Notes under the pieces: generated by a model | Seen by the model: the letters and a program-made list of their open reading frames with translations, nothing else | What the model was told of the DNA's origin: nothing | The model's database searches: none | Assembly: GCA_937776645.1 (NCBI GenBank) | Contig: CALMRI010000041.1 | Span: forward strand, 1-56,560 | Reading direction: 5' to 3' | DNA length: 56,560 nucleotides | Origin: an uncultured Alphaproteobacteria bacterium | GTDB taxonomy: Bacteria; Pseudomonadota; Alphaproteobacteria; Thalassobaculales; Thalassobaculaceae | Shown here: positions 28,115-36,409 of the stretch, in pieces | How positions within the stretch are numbered: the first letter of the stretch is position 1 | How the letters are laid out: each line of letters begins with the position of its first letter | Position numbers and translations under genes: made by a program

Positions 28115-28567
28115 ATGTCAAGCGACCACGAATGCGGTGGGCCGATAGCCCCAATTGCCAAATCCATTGATCAGACCACCGCCTCTATTAACGAGGTCGG
28201 CGTCGGTCCTGGATCACCGATCGAGGCGCAGCTGGCCGAACGAGACGGCAGCAGGGTCGGATTCGCCTACTTTACAAGCTTTACCCGAGCGACGATGGCA
28301 AGCTCGACGTCCCTATGAAGGACCCGCTCCTCCTCCCGGCCGCAAAGCGCCAATATGAACCCGCTTCTGGTTCCTGGGCTGCAACCGAGCGCGCGGATAC
28401 AAAGGGCTTATTCGAACCACAACCGATGAAAGCTCGGCGGCGATCAGCCGGTTGGCACCGAACGCCGGGACGACACGCTTCAATACTGTCTTGAGGCCAA
28501 TGCCATCGCCTGGTTGTCTGCACTTGATAAGGACATTATCTTCAAAGTTCCTATGACGGAAGGATAA
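28115..28567 (+). pseudogene. Unidentified decayed coding region upstream of trxB
   Basis: Coding-like sequence appears in three frames in order. From ATG 28115 it reads through VGVGPGSPIEAQLAERDGSR. Near 28275 it continues as LYPSDDGKLDVPMKDPLLLP and TKGLFEPQPMKA. Then from about 28445 VGTERRDDTLQYCLEANAIA and LDKDIIFKVPMTEG end at TAA 28565. I do not recognise the family. Each segment has good codon character, so this looks like one gene broken by indels. It contains a 40-bp segment shared with trxB. Confidence 0.35.
28347..28386 (+). repeat. 40-bp near-perfect copy of a trxB segment
   Basis: Bases 28347-28386 match 28652-28691 inside trxB at 39 of 40 positions (only 28373 C versus 28678 G). 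The two copies are 305 bp apart in direct orientation and fall in different reading frames. The chance of a random match is negligible, so this is a local duplication, a gene-conversion patch or an assembly artefact. Confidence 0.8.
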
Positions 28568-28575
28568 GGCCCCCG

Positions 28576-29541
28576 ATGACCGAACACCGCGAGAAAATTC
28601 TGATCATCGGTTCCGGCGCCGCGGGCCTGACCGCCGCGATCTATACCGCACGCGCCAATATGAACCCGCTTCTGGTTGCTGGGCTGCAACCAGGGGGGCA
28701 GATGACGATCACCACCGATGTGGAGAACTATCCAGGCTTTGCCGACGTGATCCAAGGACCCTGGCTGATGGAGCAAATGCAGGCGCAGGCCGAGAGCGTC
28801 GGCACCCGCATGGCCCAGGACATCATCACCAGTATCGATGGTTCGAAACGCCCCTTCGTGCTGACCGGCGATACCGGCGATACTTATATCGCTGACGCGG
28901 TGATTATCGCCACCGGCGCCCAAGCCCGATGGCTCGGCCTTGCGGGCGAGACGACATTCAATGGTCGCGGGGTGTCAGCCTGCGCCACCTGCGACGGGTT
29001 CTTTTTCCGGGGCAAGGAGGTCATCGTCGTCGGCGGCGGCAATACCGCAGTCGAGGAAGCCCTCTATCTGGCCAATATCGCTTCGAAAGTGACCCTAGTG
29101 CACCGCCGAGACACGCTTCGCGCCGAGCGGATCATGCAGGAACGACTGTTCCGCCACAAGAAAATCGAAATCATCTGGGATAACGTGATCGAAGAGATCC
29201 TTGGTAGTGACGAACCGATGGCCGGGGTCGAGGGTGCGCGGATCCACAATCTAAAAACTGGCGCGGCGCGCGATATTCCCGCCGACGGCTTTTTCGTCGC
29301 TATTGGCCACACCCCGGCGACCGAGGCCTTCCTGGGTAAGGTCGAGATGGATGACGAGGGCTATATCATCGTCGAGCCGGGCACCACCCGCACAAACCAA
29401 CCAGGCTTGTTCGCGGCGGGCGACTGCGTCGACAAGGTATTCCGCCAAGCCGTGACCGCCGCGGGCCTCGGTTGTATGGCAGCGTTGGAAGCGGAGAAAT
29501 ACTTCGCCAGCCAGGAAGATCAGGCCGCAGCGGCCGAGTAA
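28576..29541 (+). CDS. trxB: Thioredoxin-disulfide reductase
   Basis: TrxB passes electrons from NADPH through FAD to thioredoxin in the cytoplasm. The 321-residue frame is complete. FAD binds at ILIIGSGAAGLTAAIYTARA and NADPH at EVIVVGGGNTAVEEALYL, the redox pair is CATCDGFFFRG (CATC), and the C-terminal FAD motif is NQPGLFAAGDCVDK. ATG 28576 follows an AAGG-type ribosome site. In relatives trxB is often next to a LysR regulator; here the glycosyltransferase gene intervenes. Confidence 0.95.
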   Translation: MTEHREKILIIGSGAAGLTAAIYTARANMNPLLVAGLQPGGQMTITTDVENYPGFADVIQGPWLMEQMQAQAESVGTRMAQDIITSIDGSKRPFVLTGDTGDTYIADAVIIATGAQARWLGLAGETTFNGRGVSACATCDGFFFRGKEVIVVGGGNTAVEEALYLANIASKVTLVHRRDTLRAERIMQERLFRHKKIEIIWDNVIEEILGSDEPMAGVEGARIHNLKTGAARDIPADGFFVAIGHTPATEAFLGKVEMDDEGYIIVEPGTTRTNQPGLFAAGDCVDKVFRQAVTAAGLGCMAALEAEKYFASQEDQAAAAE

Positions 29542-29547
29542 TCGGCG

Positions 29548-31152
29548 TCAAGACAGCAGCTGGGCCACATCGATATCCCGGTTCACGGCCCCTTGCTGAT
29601 CGATCTCTTGCCGGCCCATATTTTGTTGATACTGGGCGGCGATTTCCAGGAACGCCGCCTCCAACCCGGCGGCATATCGGCGGGTGTCGAAAACCCCTGC
29701 GCCTGTCGCCGCCGCTAGCCTGTCCCGGAGTTTCTGAGCGTAGGCCGGTTCCTCGGCGATTTTGGCCACCAGCTCAAAATAGTGCCGCGGCGAAGCGACC
29801 ACGCAATCGCCAAGTCCCGCCTGGTGGAGAAGACCCGCCGACATTCTCCAAGCGAAACACTGGCCCGGGCGACAGATCACCGGCACGCCGCAGCGCAACG
29901 AGAGGGCGGTCCCATAGCCACCGTTATAGCCAAGAGGATCCAGGCTGATATCCGCGCGTGCAAGCCGCCGGGCATGAGGCAGGATCCCCAGCTTCGCCGA
30001 CACCACCAACTGTTCGGCGGGCAAACCGATGCGCTCAAACAACACCGCCAGGTTGGCCGCCGCCGCCGTGTCATCCGTAGACAGCCAAAGCACGGCCTGC
30101 GGTAGGCGTTTCAAACACCCCGCCCAAAGCTGCAATGTCTCTACATTGAGCTTATTCAATCGATTGAATGCCGCCATGACGAAACCGTCTTCCGGCAGGC
30201 CAAGGTCATGGCGTGACGGTAGCTCCGCGCCGACCGTGAAAGTGTCATCATGGGGCAGGAAACTTCCGGGCATCACGATCAAGCGTTCGGAGAAGCCTAC
30301 GCGTTCACTCCCCAGCACCATCCCTGGATCGACAACCGTGAAATCCACCGTATCGCGCCCCATGGCGCCAGGATATCCAATCATCCCAACCCGCACCGGC
30401 GCGGCGCATCGGGAGAACACAGTGTCACCCGACCCTAGGGCGGCACCGCTCAGATCAACCAGAATATCGATCCCGTCGTCGCGAACCAGTTGGCATAGCT
30501 CATGCGACGACATTCCCAGGCATGGCCGGAGCACATCCGCGCCCAGCGCAACAGGGCCGGCGACGATCCGGTCAGGCTTCGGCGTACAGTCATAAACGAA
30601 CAGCTCGAAGCGTGCCTTGTCATGGCGCAGCAGCAGCGTGCGAATCGATAGGCCGACCGGATGGATCGTCAATTCAGCACAGACATAGCCGATCCGGAGC
30701 CGACGCTCCGCTGTCCAATTCCACGGCGGACGCCGGCTTGGGCTCCACGCATCGTCGCCGATCCTACGCCGTCCCCGAGCGAGAAAAGCCTCGGCGATCG
30801 CCAGAGCCCGGTGCGGATCGTCGCGACGCTCCAGGAACTGCAAGGCGGTCTCAAATACATCCTCCGGGCGCTGGAGCTGTTCCTCCAGAACCCCGTCGAG
30901 CAGCGGGCTGAAATGGCGGGTAAGATCAACCGCCATTTCAGCCCGCCATTCGGAGAACCGATTGACCAGATCCGCGAGCCCGCGGCGGTCTAGCGCCAGC
31001 ATCCAAGCCGCGCCCTTGGAAAGAAAACCAAGGTCCCGGTCATTCCTTTGCGTCTTATGCGAGAGGACACAGAACAGATCCATGCTGGGAGCAATCACGC
31101 CGGGCTGGCTCAACACCTGGGCCCAGGCGGCATTATTCGACCTTTCCACCAC
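29548..31152 (-). CDS. O-GlcNAc transferase-like (SPINDLY/GT41) glycosyltransferase
   Basis: A 534-residue protein with the catalytic domain of GT41 enzymes, which attach GlcNAc or fucose to Ser/Thr of proteins. Landmarks are LRIGYVCAELTIHPVGLSIR, DDGIDILVDLSGAALGSGD, PVRVGMIGYPGAMGRDTVDF, RLIVMPGSFLPHD, FVMAAFNRLNKLNVETLQLW, ADISLDPLGYNGGYGTALSL and GVPVICRPGQCFAWRMSAGL. The TPR region usual before this domain is short or absent. A GTG codon at 31152 starts the frame. In motile bacteria such enzymes often modify flagellin; here flagellin is a remnant, so the target is unclear. It converges with trxB, 6 bases apart. Confidence 0.85.
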   Translation of the reverse strand: MVERSNNAAWAQVLSQPGVIAPSMDLFCVLSHKTQRNDRDLGFLSKGAAWMLALDRRGLADLVNRFSEWRAEMAVDLTRHFSPLLDGVLEEQLQRPEDVFETALQFLERRDDPHRALAIAEAFLARGRRRIGDDAWSPSRRPPWNWTAERRLRIGYVCAELTIHPVGLSIRTLLLRHDKARFELFVYDCTPKPDRIVAGPVALGADVLRPCLGMSSHELCQLVRDDGIDILVDLSGAALGSGDTVFSRCAAPVRVGMIGYPGAMGRDTVDFTVVDPGMVLGSERVGFSERLIVMPGSFLPHDDTFTVGAELPSRHDLGLPEDGFVMAAFNRLNKLNVETLQLWAGCLKRLPQAVLWLSTDDTAAAANLAVLFERIGLPAEQLVVSAKLGILPHARRLARADISLDPLGYNGGYGTALSLRCGVPVICRPGQCFAWRMSAGLLHQAGLGDCVVASPRHYFELVAKIAEEPAYAQKLRDRLAAATGAGVFDTRRYAAGLEAAFLEIAAQYQQNMGRQEIDQQGAVNRDIDVAQLLS

Positions 31153-31304
31153 GCTGACTTCCCTTCTTTCCCATCATCCCGGCCGGTGTTTCCGTTCGAA
31201 ACCCCTCCCGTTCAGGCGAGCCCTTCCGCAACATCCGCAACTCTGACACACTGTCACCATATCCTAAATGGTCGCCTCCAGCTCTTTCCCCCGATGAAAG
31301 TTTA

Positions 31305-32201
31305 ATGATGGACTGGGATAAACTCAGAGTTTTTCACACCGTCGCAAAAGCTGGCAGTTTCACTCATGCCGGCGAGGCGCTTAATTTGAGTCAATCAGCC
31401 GTCAGCCGGCAGATTAGCCATCTAGAAGAAAGTCTCAACACCGCCCTGTTCCATCGCCACGCGCGCGGCTTAATTCTGACTGAGCAGGGCGAGATCCTCT
31501 ACCAGACCGCCCACGATGTGTTCGCCAAGTTGGCAACCACCGAGGCCCTCATCAGCGAGGGTAGAGAACGCCCGAGAGGTCCCTTGCGGATCACAACGAC
31601 GGTTGCCTTCGGATCAACCTGGCTGGCGGCGCGGATCGGCGGATTCCTTGAGCACTATCCGGAAATTTCCGTCAGCCTTTTAATCAGCGATTATGAGCTC
31701 GATCTATCGATGCGCCAAGCCGATGTCGCGGTCCGTCTCACGCCGCCGAGACAACCGGATCTGATCCAGCGCCATCTGCGCACTATTCGTCACCATCTCT
31801 ACGCGTCGCCGCATTACCTAGCCAACAACGGAACGCCGAAATCGGTCGAGGAATTAGCCTACCACCGGATAGTCACCTACGGCGACTCGCCGCATCTGCC
31901 ATTTCCTAAGGTTAATTGGCTGCGTGACTTGGTATCCGGCGGCGGGCAGCGCCGCCCCTTGATGACGGTGCAAGTCAACAATTACTACGCGATATTTAAG
32001 GCGGTTCAAGGCAGTGTTGGGATCGCCGCGTTGCCTGATTATCTGGCCGCCGACGACGACACGCTGGTGCGCATTCTGCCCGAACTAGAAGGCCCACAAG
32101 CCCCGGCCTACTTCGTTTACCCCGAGGAACTGCGCCATTCCAAGCGGATTACCGTGCTCAGAGATTTTCTAATCCAAGAAGTCGCTAAAACCCCGTTCTA
32201 A
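31305..32201 (+). CDS. LysR-type transcriptional regulator
   Basis: A 298-residue LysR regulator, intact. The N-terminal helix-turn-helix covers WDKLRVFHTVAKAGSFTHAG, EALNLSQSAVSRQISHLE and TALFHRHARGLILTEQG. The ligand domain follows from about residue 90 (PRGPLRITTTVAFGSTWLA). ATG 31305 or 31308 can start it. It is divergent from the glycosyltransferase, and the 152-base gap should hold the shared control region, so autoregulation or control of that gene is possible. The ligand cannot be inferred. Confidence 0.9.
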   Translation: MMDWDKLRVFHTVAKAGSFTHAGEALNLSQSAVSRQISHLEESLNTALFHRHARGLILTEQGEILYQTAHDVFAKLATTEALISEGRERPRGPLRITTTVAFGSTWLAARIGGFLEHYPEISVSLLISDYELDLSMRQADVAVRLTPPRQPDLIQRHLRTIRHHLYASPHYLANNGTPKSVEELAYHRIVTYGDSPHLPFPKVNWLRDLVSGGGQRRPLMTVQVNNYYAIFKAVQGSVGIAALPDYLAADDDTLVRILPELEGPQAPAYFVYPEELRHSKRITVLRDFLIQEVAKTPF

Positions 32202-32263
32202 AACACCCGAAATACGAGTTATGCATTTTTTGCATGGCGGAGCTGCTAAAATAGGCATGGTTT

Positions 32264-32292
32264 TTGAGCTATCCTGCGCTTAATTTCTAATG
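32264..32292 (+). promoter_or_regulatory. Candidate promoter for the small RNA
   Basis: TTGAGC at 32264-32269, a 17-base spacer, and CTAATG at 32287-32292. It lies about 7-10 bases before the predicted RNA start. The -10 element is weak, so support comes mainly from position. Confidence 0.3.
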
Positions 32293-32298
32293 GTGAAT

Positions 32299-32421
32299 GT
32301 TGGATTGCAACATTCTTTCCAGGCCTCTGCCTGGAAACAGGGCCCTCGGGTCCTTCGTCTCCCAGACGTGAAACCTCCCTGTTCAACTTGCCCCGGAATC
32401 AATAGGTTCCGGGGCTTTTTT
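32299..32421 (+). ncRNA. Structured small RNA candidate with CUCCC loop and intrinsic terminator
   Basis: Three structural units lie in about 120 bases between lysR and rlmJ. The first is a perfect 9-bp hairpin, TTTCCAGGC-CTCT-GCCTGGAAA at 32316-32337. The second is a domain closed by ACAGGG (32337-32342) pairing with CCCTGT (32377-32382); it encloses the hairpin CGTCT-CCC-AGACG (32356-32368) and a CCTCCC stretch. The third is a terminator at 32390-32421. The loop and single-stranded CUCCC/CCUCCC sequences are complementary to Shine-Dalgarno sites, as in alphaproteobacterial sRNAs such as the alpha-r14 and CcsR types. No protein frame fits. The three-hairpin shape differs from 6S RNA, which is one long rod. 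The exact family is unknown. Confidence 0.6.
32390..32421 (+). terminator. Strong Rho-independent terminator
   Basis: GCCCCGGAA at 32390-32398 pairs perfectly with TTCCGGGGC at 32407-32415, with an 8-base loop, and is followed by six T (32416-32421). It ends the small RNA candidate. This is the clearest intrinsic terminator in the window. Confidence 0.85.
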
Positions 32422-32627
32422 GTCCAGGCGGCTCATTTGGCGGCAATTTGGTGGCGAAAATTCTGACGGCGAGTGCACCTGTATAATTGATAGACCACAC
32501 CTAAACTTCAGCAGACCACAACAGATCAACTTGAGGGGCGGGGGTAATAATTTATCCCTACCCCCGCTTCGCCCCATCGCCGCCGACGCCAAGAGAATCA
32601 TGAAGCCCGCGGCTTCATGGAAATGTA

Positions 32628-33401
32628 TCAAAAGGAGAAAACTCGAGAAATTGCGGCGGCACCATGCTCAATGCCAAAAGTCGGGTTAACGACAAACATT
32701 CCCGAGCCCACCATGTGATAGTTAACCCGCATTAGAGGAAAGGAAACTTCGTGGCGAAATGCATTAGGAAACCGTTCGGTCAATTCATCTAACATTTGGG
32801 TATGAGTGCCCTCCTCCAAAATTGGGTACCACAACACCAAAATCCCGATATTCCATATTCGATGAAGCACGGTTAACCGTGCTGGTATAGTTTCATAGTC
32901 GGTTTTAACCTCATAGCTTGGATCAATAAATATCATGCCTCGGCGAGGTGTCGGTGGCGCGATGCCAAGGGCTATCTGCCAGCCGTCACCCGGATAAATA
33001 CGCGCGCGCGAAGACCGCATATTTATAGCGAGCGCCTGATATTCCTGCGGATGCAGTTCAGCAAGGTGCAACTTATCCATATTACGCAAGGATAAGGCCG
33101 CGATCATCGGTGACCCCGGGTAATAGTCTAGACCATTGTTTTCTCGCGTTCTTGAAAGGCAACGCAGGTAAGGATGGTCCGAGTGAAAAACTTTCTCCAG
33201 AGACTGAATACCATAAGCCGCCTCGCCAATTTTTCTCGCTTGCGCCCCTTTCAAATCGTACAGCGCCCTCCCCGAGTGCGTTTCAATATAAGAGATCGGC
33301 TTATCCTTACGCACCAAGTAGGAAAGTACGTCGCTTAACAGCGCGTGCTTGTGCACATCGGCTAGATTTCCAGCGTGAAACGAATGTTGATAAGACAGCA
33401 T
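32628..33401 (-). CDS. rlmJ: 23S rRNA (adenine(2030)-N6)-methyltransferase RlmJ
   Basis: RlmJ methylates A2030 of 23S rRNA. The 257-residue frame starts with the family signature MLSYQHSFHAGNLADVHKHA and continues with ETHSGRALYDL, YPGSPMIAA and LAELHPQEY. The adenine-methylase catalytic motif is normally DPPYE but reads FIDPSYEVKTDYE here, a P-to-S change in a strongly conserved position, so activity may be altered. The C-terminus (MVGSGMFVVNPTFG) is normal. The gene and its 300-base upstream region look less GC-rich than their surroundings. Confidence 0.88.
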   Translation of the reverse strand: MLSYQHSFHAGNLADVHKHALLSDVLSYLVRKDKPISYIETHSGRALYDLKGAQARKIGEAAYGIQSLEKVFHSDHPYLRCLSRTRENNGLDYYPGSPMIAALSLRNMDKLHLAELHPQEYQALAINMRSSRARIYPGDGWQIALGIAPPTPRRGMIFIDPSYEVKTDYETIPARLTVLHRIWNIGILVLWYPILEEGTHTQMLDELTERFPNAFRHEVSFPLMRVNYHMVGSGMFVVNPTFGIEHGAAAISRVFSF

Positions 33402-33696
33402 ATTCTGCGCACGGCTTCATTATTTCAAAGGGTAATATTGATATCGGTATTGTGAGATCTACCAATACGTGACTGAGCATATTTGTAACATTTAGGATAG
33501 CTTATATTGTGATTCAGCGGAGGATTTAGGCCCCGCTGGCTGGTTAATATTAGGCGGCGATTTTGCGGTGTTGCAAGCACCGATGTTCCAGGGACTGGCG
33601 TTTGATGCCCCGCGCTCGTCGAGGATCTTCTGCCCCCTATCGAGCAGCCCGACAAGACGGCTTGGATCATAACGCCGACGCGGCTCTCGTAACGCG

Positions 33697-34941
33697 TCAC
33701 CTACCGGATTTAGAAACTGACCGACGACCGGGCGAAAACAACCACGCCAGCAGCGCCGACCCGAACAGGCAATACCCGGCACTGTAAAAAGCGATCACCT
33801 CGACCGTCACGTCAAGGTCATACAAAATGCCGAGAATTGGCGGCGCGGTGGCGCTAACGACCACCATCAGGCCAAACACCAAACCTCGGACCGCGCCCAA
33901 ATGCTGGACGCCGTAGATTTCGGCCCAAAGCGTGCCCATCAACGTCTGCCCCAGACCGCCATTCAGGCCGGCCAGCGCCATGAAGATCAATGCCGATACC
34001 GGCGCGTTCGAAAAGCCCAGGACCAGCAAGCCGGCGGCAAGCGGGAATAGGTAAAGCAGCGACATCGACCGGGCGCCGAAGCGGTCGATCAAAATCCCCG
34101 AAGCCAGCGAGGCGACAACTTTCATGATCGCGAAAACAACGAAGCCGGTAGCGAACCAACCCAGCGTCCAACCTTTTGAATCAACCAAATGCACTTGGTG
34201 GAAGAATAACCCGGTGGTGATAAAGGCCGGCGCCACCATGGCCGACATGGCCACCGAAAACCGCCAATCGCGCAACACCTCGCCGAGCCTCCATTGCCGC
34301 GCGGCGCTCAATGAGGTGCCGACCCTTGCCAGCCTTGCGACTAAGGCCTGATGGCGCAGGTCTTGCCCCCGTAGCAGGAGCAACAAGAGCGGTATGAACA
34401 GCACTATCAATGCGATCGAAGCGGCCACCCAGGTTTCGCGCCAACCAATCGCAGCGATCAGAAATACCGCCAAGCCGGGAAACATCGCCTCGCCGACGGG
34501 AAATCCCAACACCGCCACACTGACCGCACGACCGCGCACCCCGGGCTCGAAATAGCGTGCCATCGCCGTTGTCGCGGTGTGTGACATCAATCCCTGGCCG
34601 AACAATCGCAGCAAAAAGAAGGCGGCAGCCAGGAACACGAAACCGTTGGCTTGCGACAGGCTAAAACAACCGGCAGCCAAGCAAATGGCGATGACGGTGG
34701 TATAGGGCCGAAGATCAAAATGGTCGATCGCCCGCCCGGCCCCAATCAGCATCAAGCCACCAGAAAGCGTCCCTATGCCGTATGCCAAGCCGAAGTCGCC
34801 ATGGCTAAGTGCAAAGACCGCTCGGATTTCACCGCCGAACACTGCGATCGTGGTGGTTTGCCCAAAGTTGGCGAGGAACGTCAGCAGGAATCCGTAGCCG
34901 AGAAACCGACGATTTTTATGCAAAAAACGCAAATATTCCAT
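33697..34941 (-). CDS. MFS transporter
   Basis: A 414-residue inner-membrane protein with about 12 hydrophobic segments, starting with LGYGFLLTFLANFGQTTTIA. It belongs to the major facilitator superfamily (proton-coupled or facilitated transport of small molecules). The motif-A-like loop between helices 2 and 3 is GRAIDHFDLRPY and the one between helices 8 and 9 is ILIDRFGARSMSLLYLFP. The substrate cannot be read. The frame is intact. Upstream, the non-coding and decayed stretch 34942-35356 separates it from a degenerate racemase gene on the other strand. Confidence 0.85.
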   Translation of the reverse strand: MEYLRFLHKNRRFLGYGFLLTFLANFGQTTTIAVFGGEIRAVFALSHGDFGLAYGIGTLSGGLMLIGAGRAIDHFDLRPYTTVIAICLAAGCFSLSQANGFVFLAAAFFLLRLFGQGLMSHTATTAMARYFEPGVRGRAVSVAVLGFPVGEAMFPGLAVFLIAAIGWRETWVAASIALIVLFIPLLLLLLRGQDLRHQALVARLARVGTSLSAARQWRLGEVLRDWRFSVAMSAMVAPAFITTGLFFHQVHLVDSKGWTLGWFATGFVVFAIMKVVASLASGILIDRFGARSMSLLYLFPLAAGLLVLGFSNAPVSALIFMALAGLNGGLGQTLMGTLWAEIYGVQHLGAVRGLVFGLMVVVSATAPPILGILYDLDVTVEVIAFYSAGYCLFGSALLAWLFSPGRRSVSKSGR

Positions 34942-35109
34942 GGTTGCCTTATGCCAATTTCTCAGAACAAGATACCCTCAACCAGGTATTTGGCACGTTA
35001 ACTTTGCACTGATGAGCGGGTTACCGGTGTATCCGTGCTGCTACGGCGCCGCAACTGCCTCTCCCAATCAGGGCCAAAACTAGGGCCATAGCGATGCAAA
35101 GAGAATAAC

Positions 35110-35199
35110 GGTCGCTGGGCTAAGCCCTGACAGGGGACACCGGCATTGGCGCAAGCGAAAACCGGCATGACGAAAACGCCACCCAAGGGTCCAATCCAT
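35110..35199 (-). pseudogene. Possible nhaA (Na+/H+ antiporter) remnant
   Basis: On the minus strand LDPWVAF followed by a frame change and FVMPVFACANAGVPCQGL closely resembles the NhaA motif around helix VIII-IX (HPWVAFLILPLFAFANAGV in family members). Only about 30 codons can be recognised; stops and unrelated sequence surround them. If correct, it is a scrap of a membrane antiporter gene. The rest of 34942-35356 shows nothing else. Confidence 0.45.
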
Positions 35200-35356
35200 G
35201 TTCGACCTGCTCAAACGGAGATTAGCCATGTTCGTTCTTGGTCCGAAGTGGAATACTGAACACTGAACTTACATGCCCGCGAGCTTCAGAATCTCGCATG
35301 ATAGGCTCGCCCGATACATCGTAGCCCCAATGACGATGCCAGCTAGAGGCACGGCC

Positions 35357-35628
35357 ATGCGTATTGAGGACGTGGGAAGTTACCTCGTGAGAATTCCCCT
35401 GACCACCGACGAGGCGCTGAAGTCTTGGCGCGGCGCGGGCGAGGAAGCGCGATATTGCCGGCATCGGGGGCGTTACTTGTCGAGAAAATGTTTCTCAGGC
35501 TTGAGGCGTATATTCATAGTGACTGGAATCACCCGAAAGGCAATGATTTCGCAGTTCCCAATGGGCCTGGATTGAGCGCGGACTCGGATCCGAACATCAT
35601 CAAGGATTACACGGACCCCAATGGCTAG
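35357..35628 (+). pseudogene. Mandelate racemase/enolase-superfamily remnant with internal deletion
   Basis: ATG 35357 begins MRIEDVGSYLVRIPLTTDEA, a typical N-terminus of mandelate racemase/muconate-lactonizing enzymes. After about 35 codons the frame changes, and the last 50 codons read MFLRLEAYIHSDWNHPKGND and NGPGLSADSDPNIIKDY, the C-terminal end of the same family, to TAG 35626. The central barrel of about 300 residues with all metal ligands is missing. The stop overlaps the next gene region, suggesting an old operon with it. Confidence 0.6.
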
Positions 35629-35638
35629 TGAGGCGAAA

Positions 35639-36325
35639 ATGACCAACGGTATTCTCGCGGTCTGGTCCGGTATCGATGTCGAGGCGGAAGACGACTACAA
35701 CGCCTGGTATGAACGCGAACACATGTTCGAGCGGATCCAGGTGCCGGGTATCCGGCGGGCCCGGCACTACCAAACCGTGTCCGGAACTCCCAAATTCTTC
35801 ACCTATTTCGAGCTTGACGAGCCGGAGGTGGTCTCTAGCCGGGTTTATCTGGCGCAGTCCAATAATTCCTCGCCGTGGACGCAACGCATCCTGCCACATT
35901 TTCGCGAGGTCAACCGCACCGCGAGCCGGGTCTTGCGGCGCATCGGATCCGGCTTCGGTGCGGCGGCGATGACGGTCCGGTTTATTTTGGTCAATGGCGA
36001 AGACATCCCCCTCACCGCCTTGCTCGCGCAGGAGTTCCTGCCGGGGATCATTGAGCGCCCGGGGATTATCACTGCCCAGCTTTGGCAAGTCGACTACGTG
36101 GCCAGTTCACAGCCTGGCAAGGATCGCGAGTTGCGACCAAACGAGGACGCCATCTCCGACCTCACCCTTTTCGTTGAAGGTACCGGGATCGCCAGTCTCC
36201 AAGCCCTTGCCGATGATCAACGGCTTGCCAAGATCCTGGCCAACGCCAAAACGATGTCTCCCCCACTCGTCGCAATCCACCAGCTTTTGAATGGCGTCGA
36301 AGCTCAGGAAGCGCCGCCAATATGA
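35639..36325 (+). CDS. Protein of unknown function, dimeric alpha/beta-barrel-like
   Basis: ATG 35639 is preferred over ATG 35621 because GAGG lies six bases before it. The product is 228 residues. The N-terminal half (GILAVWSGIDVEAEDDYNAW, YEREHMFERIQVPGIRRARH) looks like the DUF4286/dimeric alpha-beta barrel family seen in aromatic or xenobiotic catabolism clusters. The second half seems a divergent repeat of the same fold (IIERPGIITAQLWQVDY, DLTLFVEGTGIASLQAL). No catalytic residue can be assigned. It lies between the racemase remnant and the acyl-CoA dehydrogenase and probably belonged to a catabolic operon with them. Confidence 0.65.
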   Translation: MTNGILAVWSGIDVEAEDDYNAWYEREHMFERIQVPGIRRARHYQTVSGTPKFFTYFELDEPEVVSSRVYLAQSNNSSPWTQRILPHFREVNRTASRVLRRIGSGFGAAAMTVRFILVNGEDIPLTALLAQEFLPGIIERPGIITAQLWQVDYVASSQPGKDRELRPNEDAISDLTLFVEGTGIASLQALADDQRLAKILANAKTMSPPLVAIHQLLNGVEAQEAPPI

Positions 36326-36409
36326 GCCGGGAGTATTTGGCGTCCGGCGACGTTGGCTCCATCAACGGCGTCTTAGCCGTGGCGCAAGGGACCGATAAGG
36401 TAAACGATT

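Noticed and set aside
32299..32421. 6S RNA (ssrS)
   Set aside because: 6S forms a single long rod with a central bubble; this region folds as separate short hairpins and is too short.
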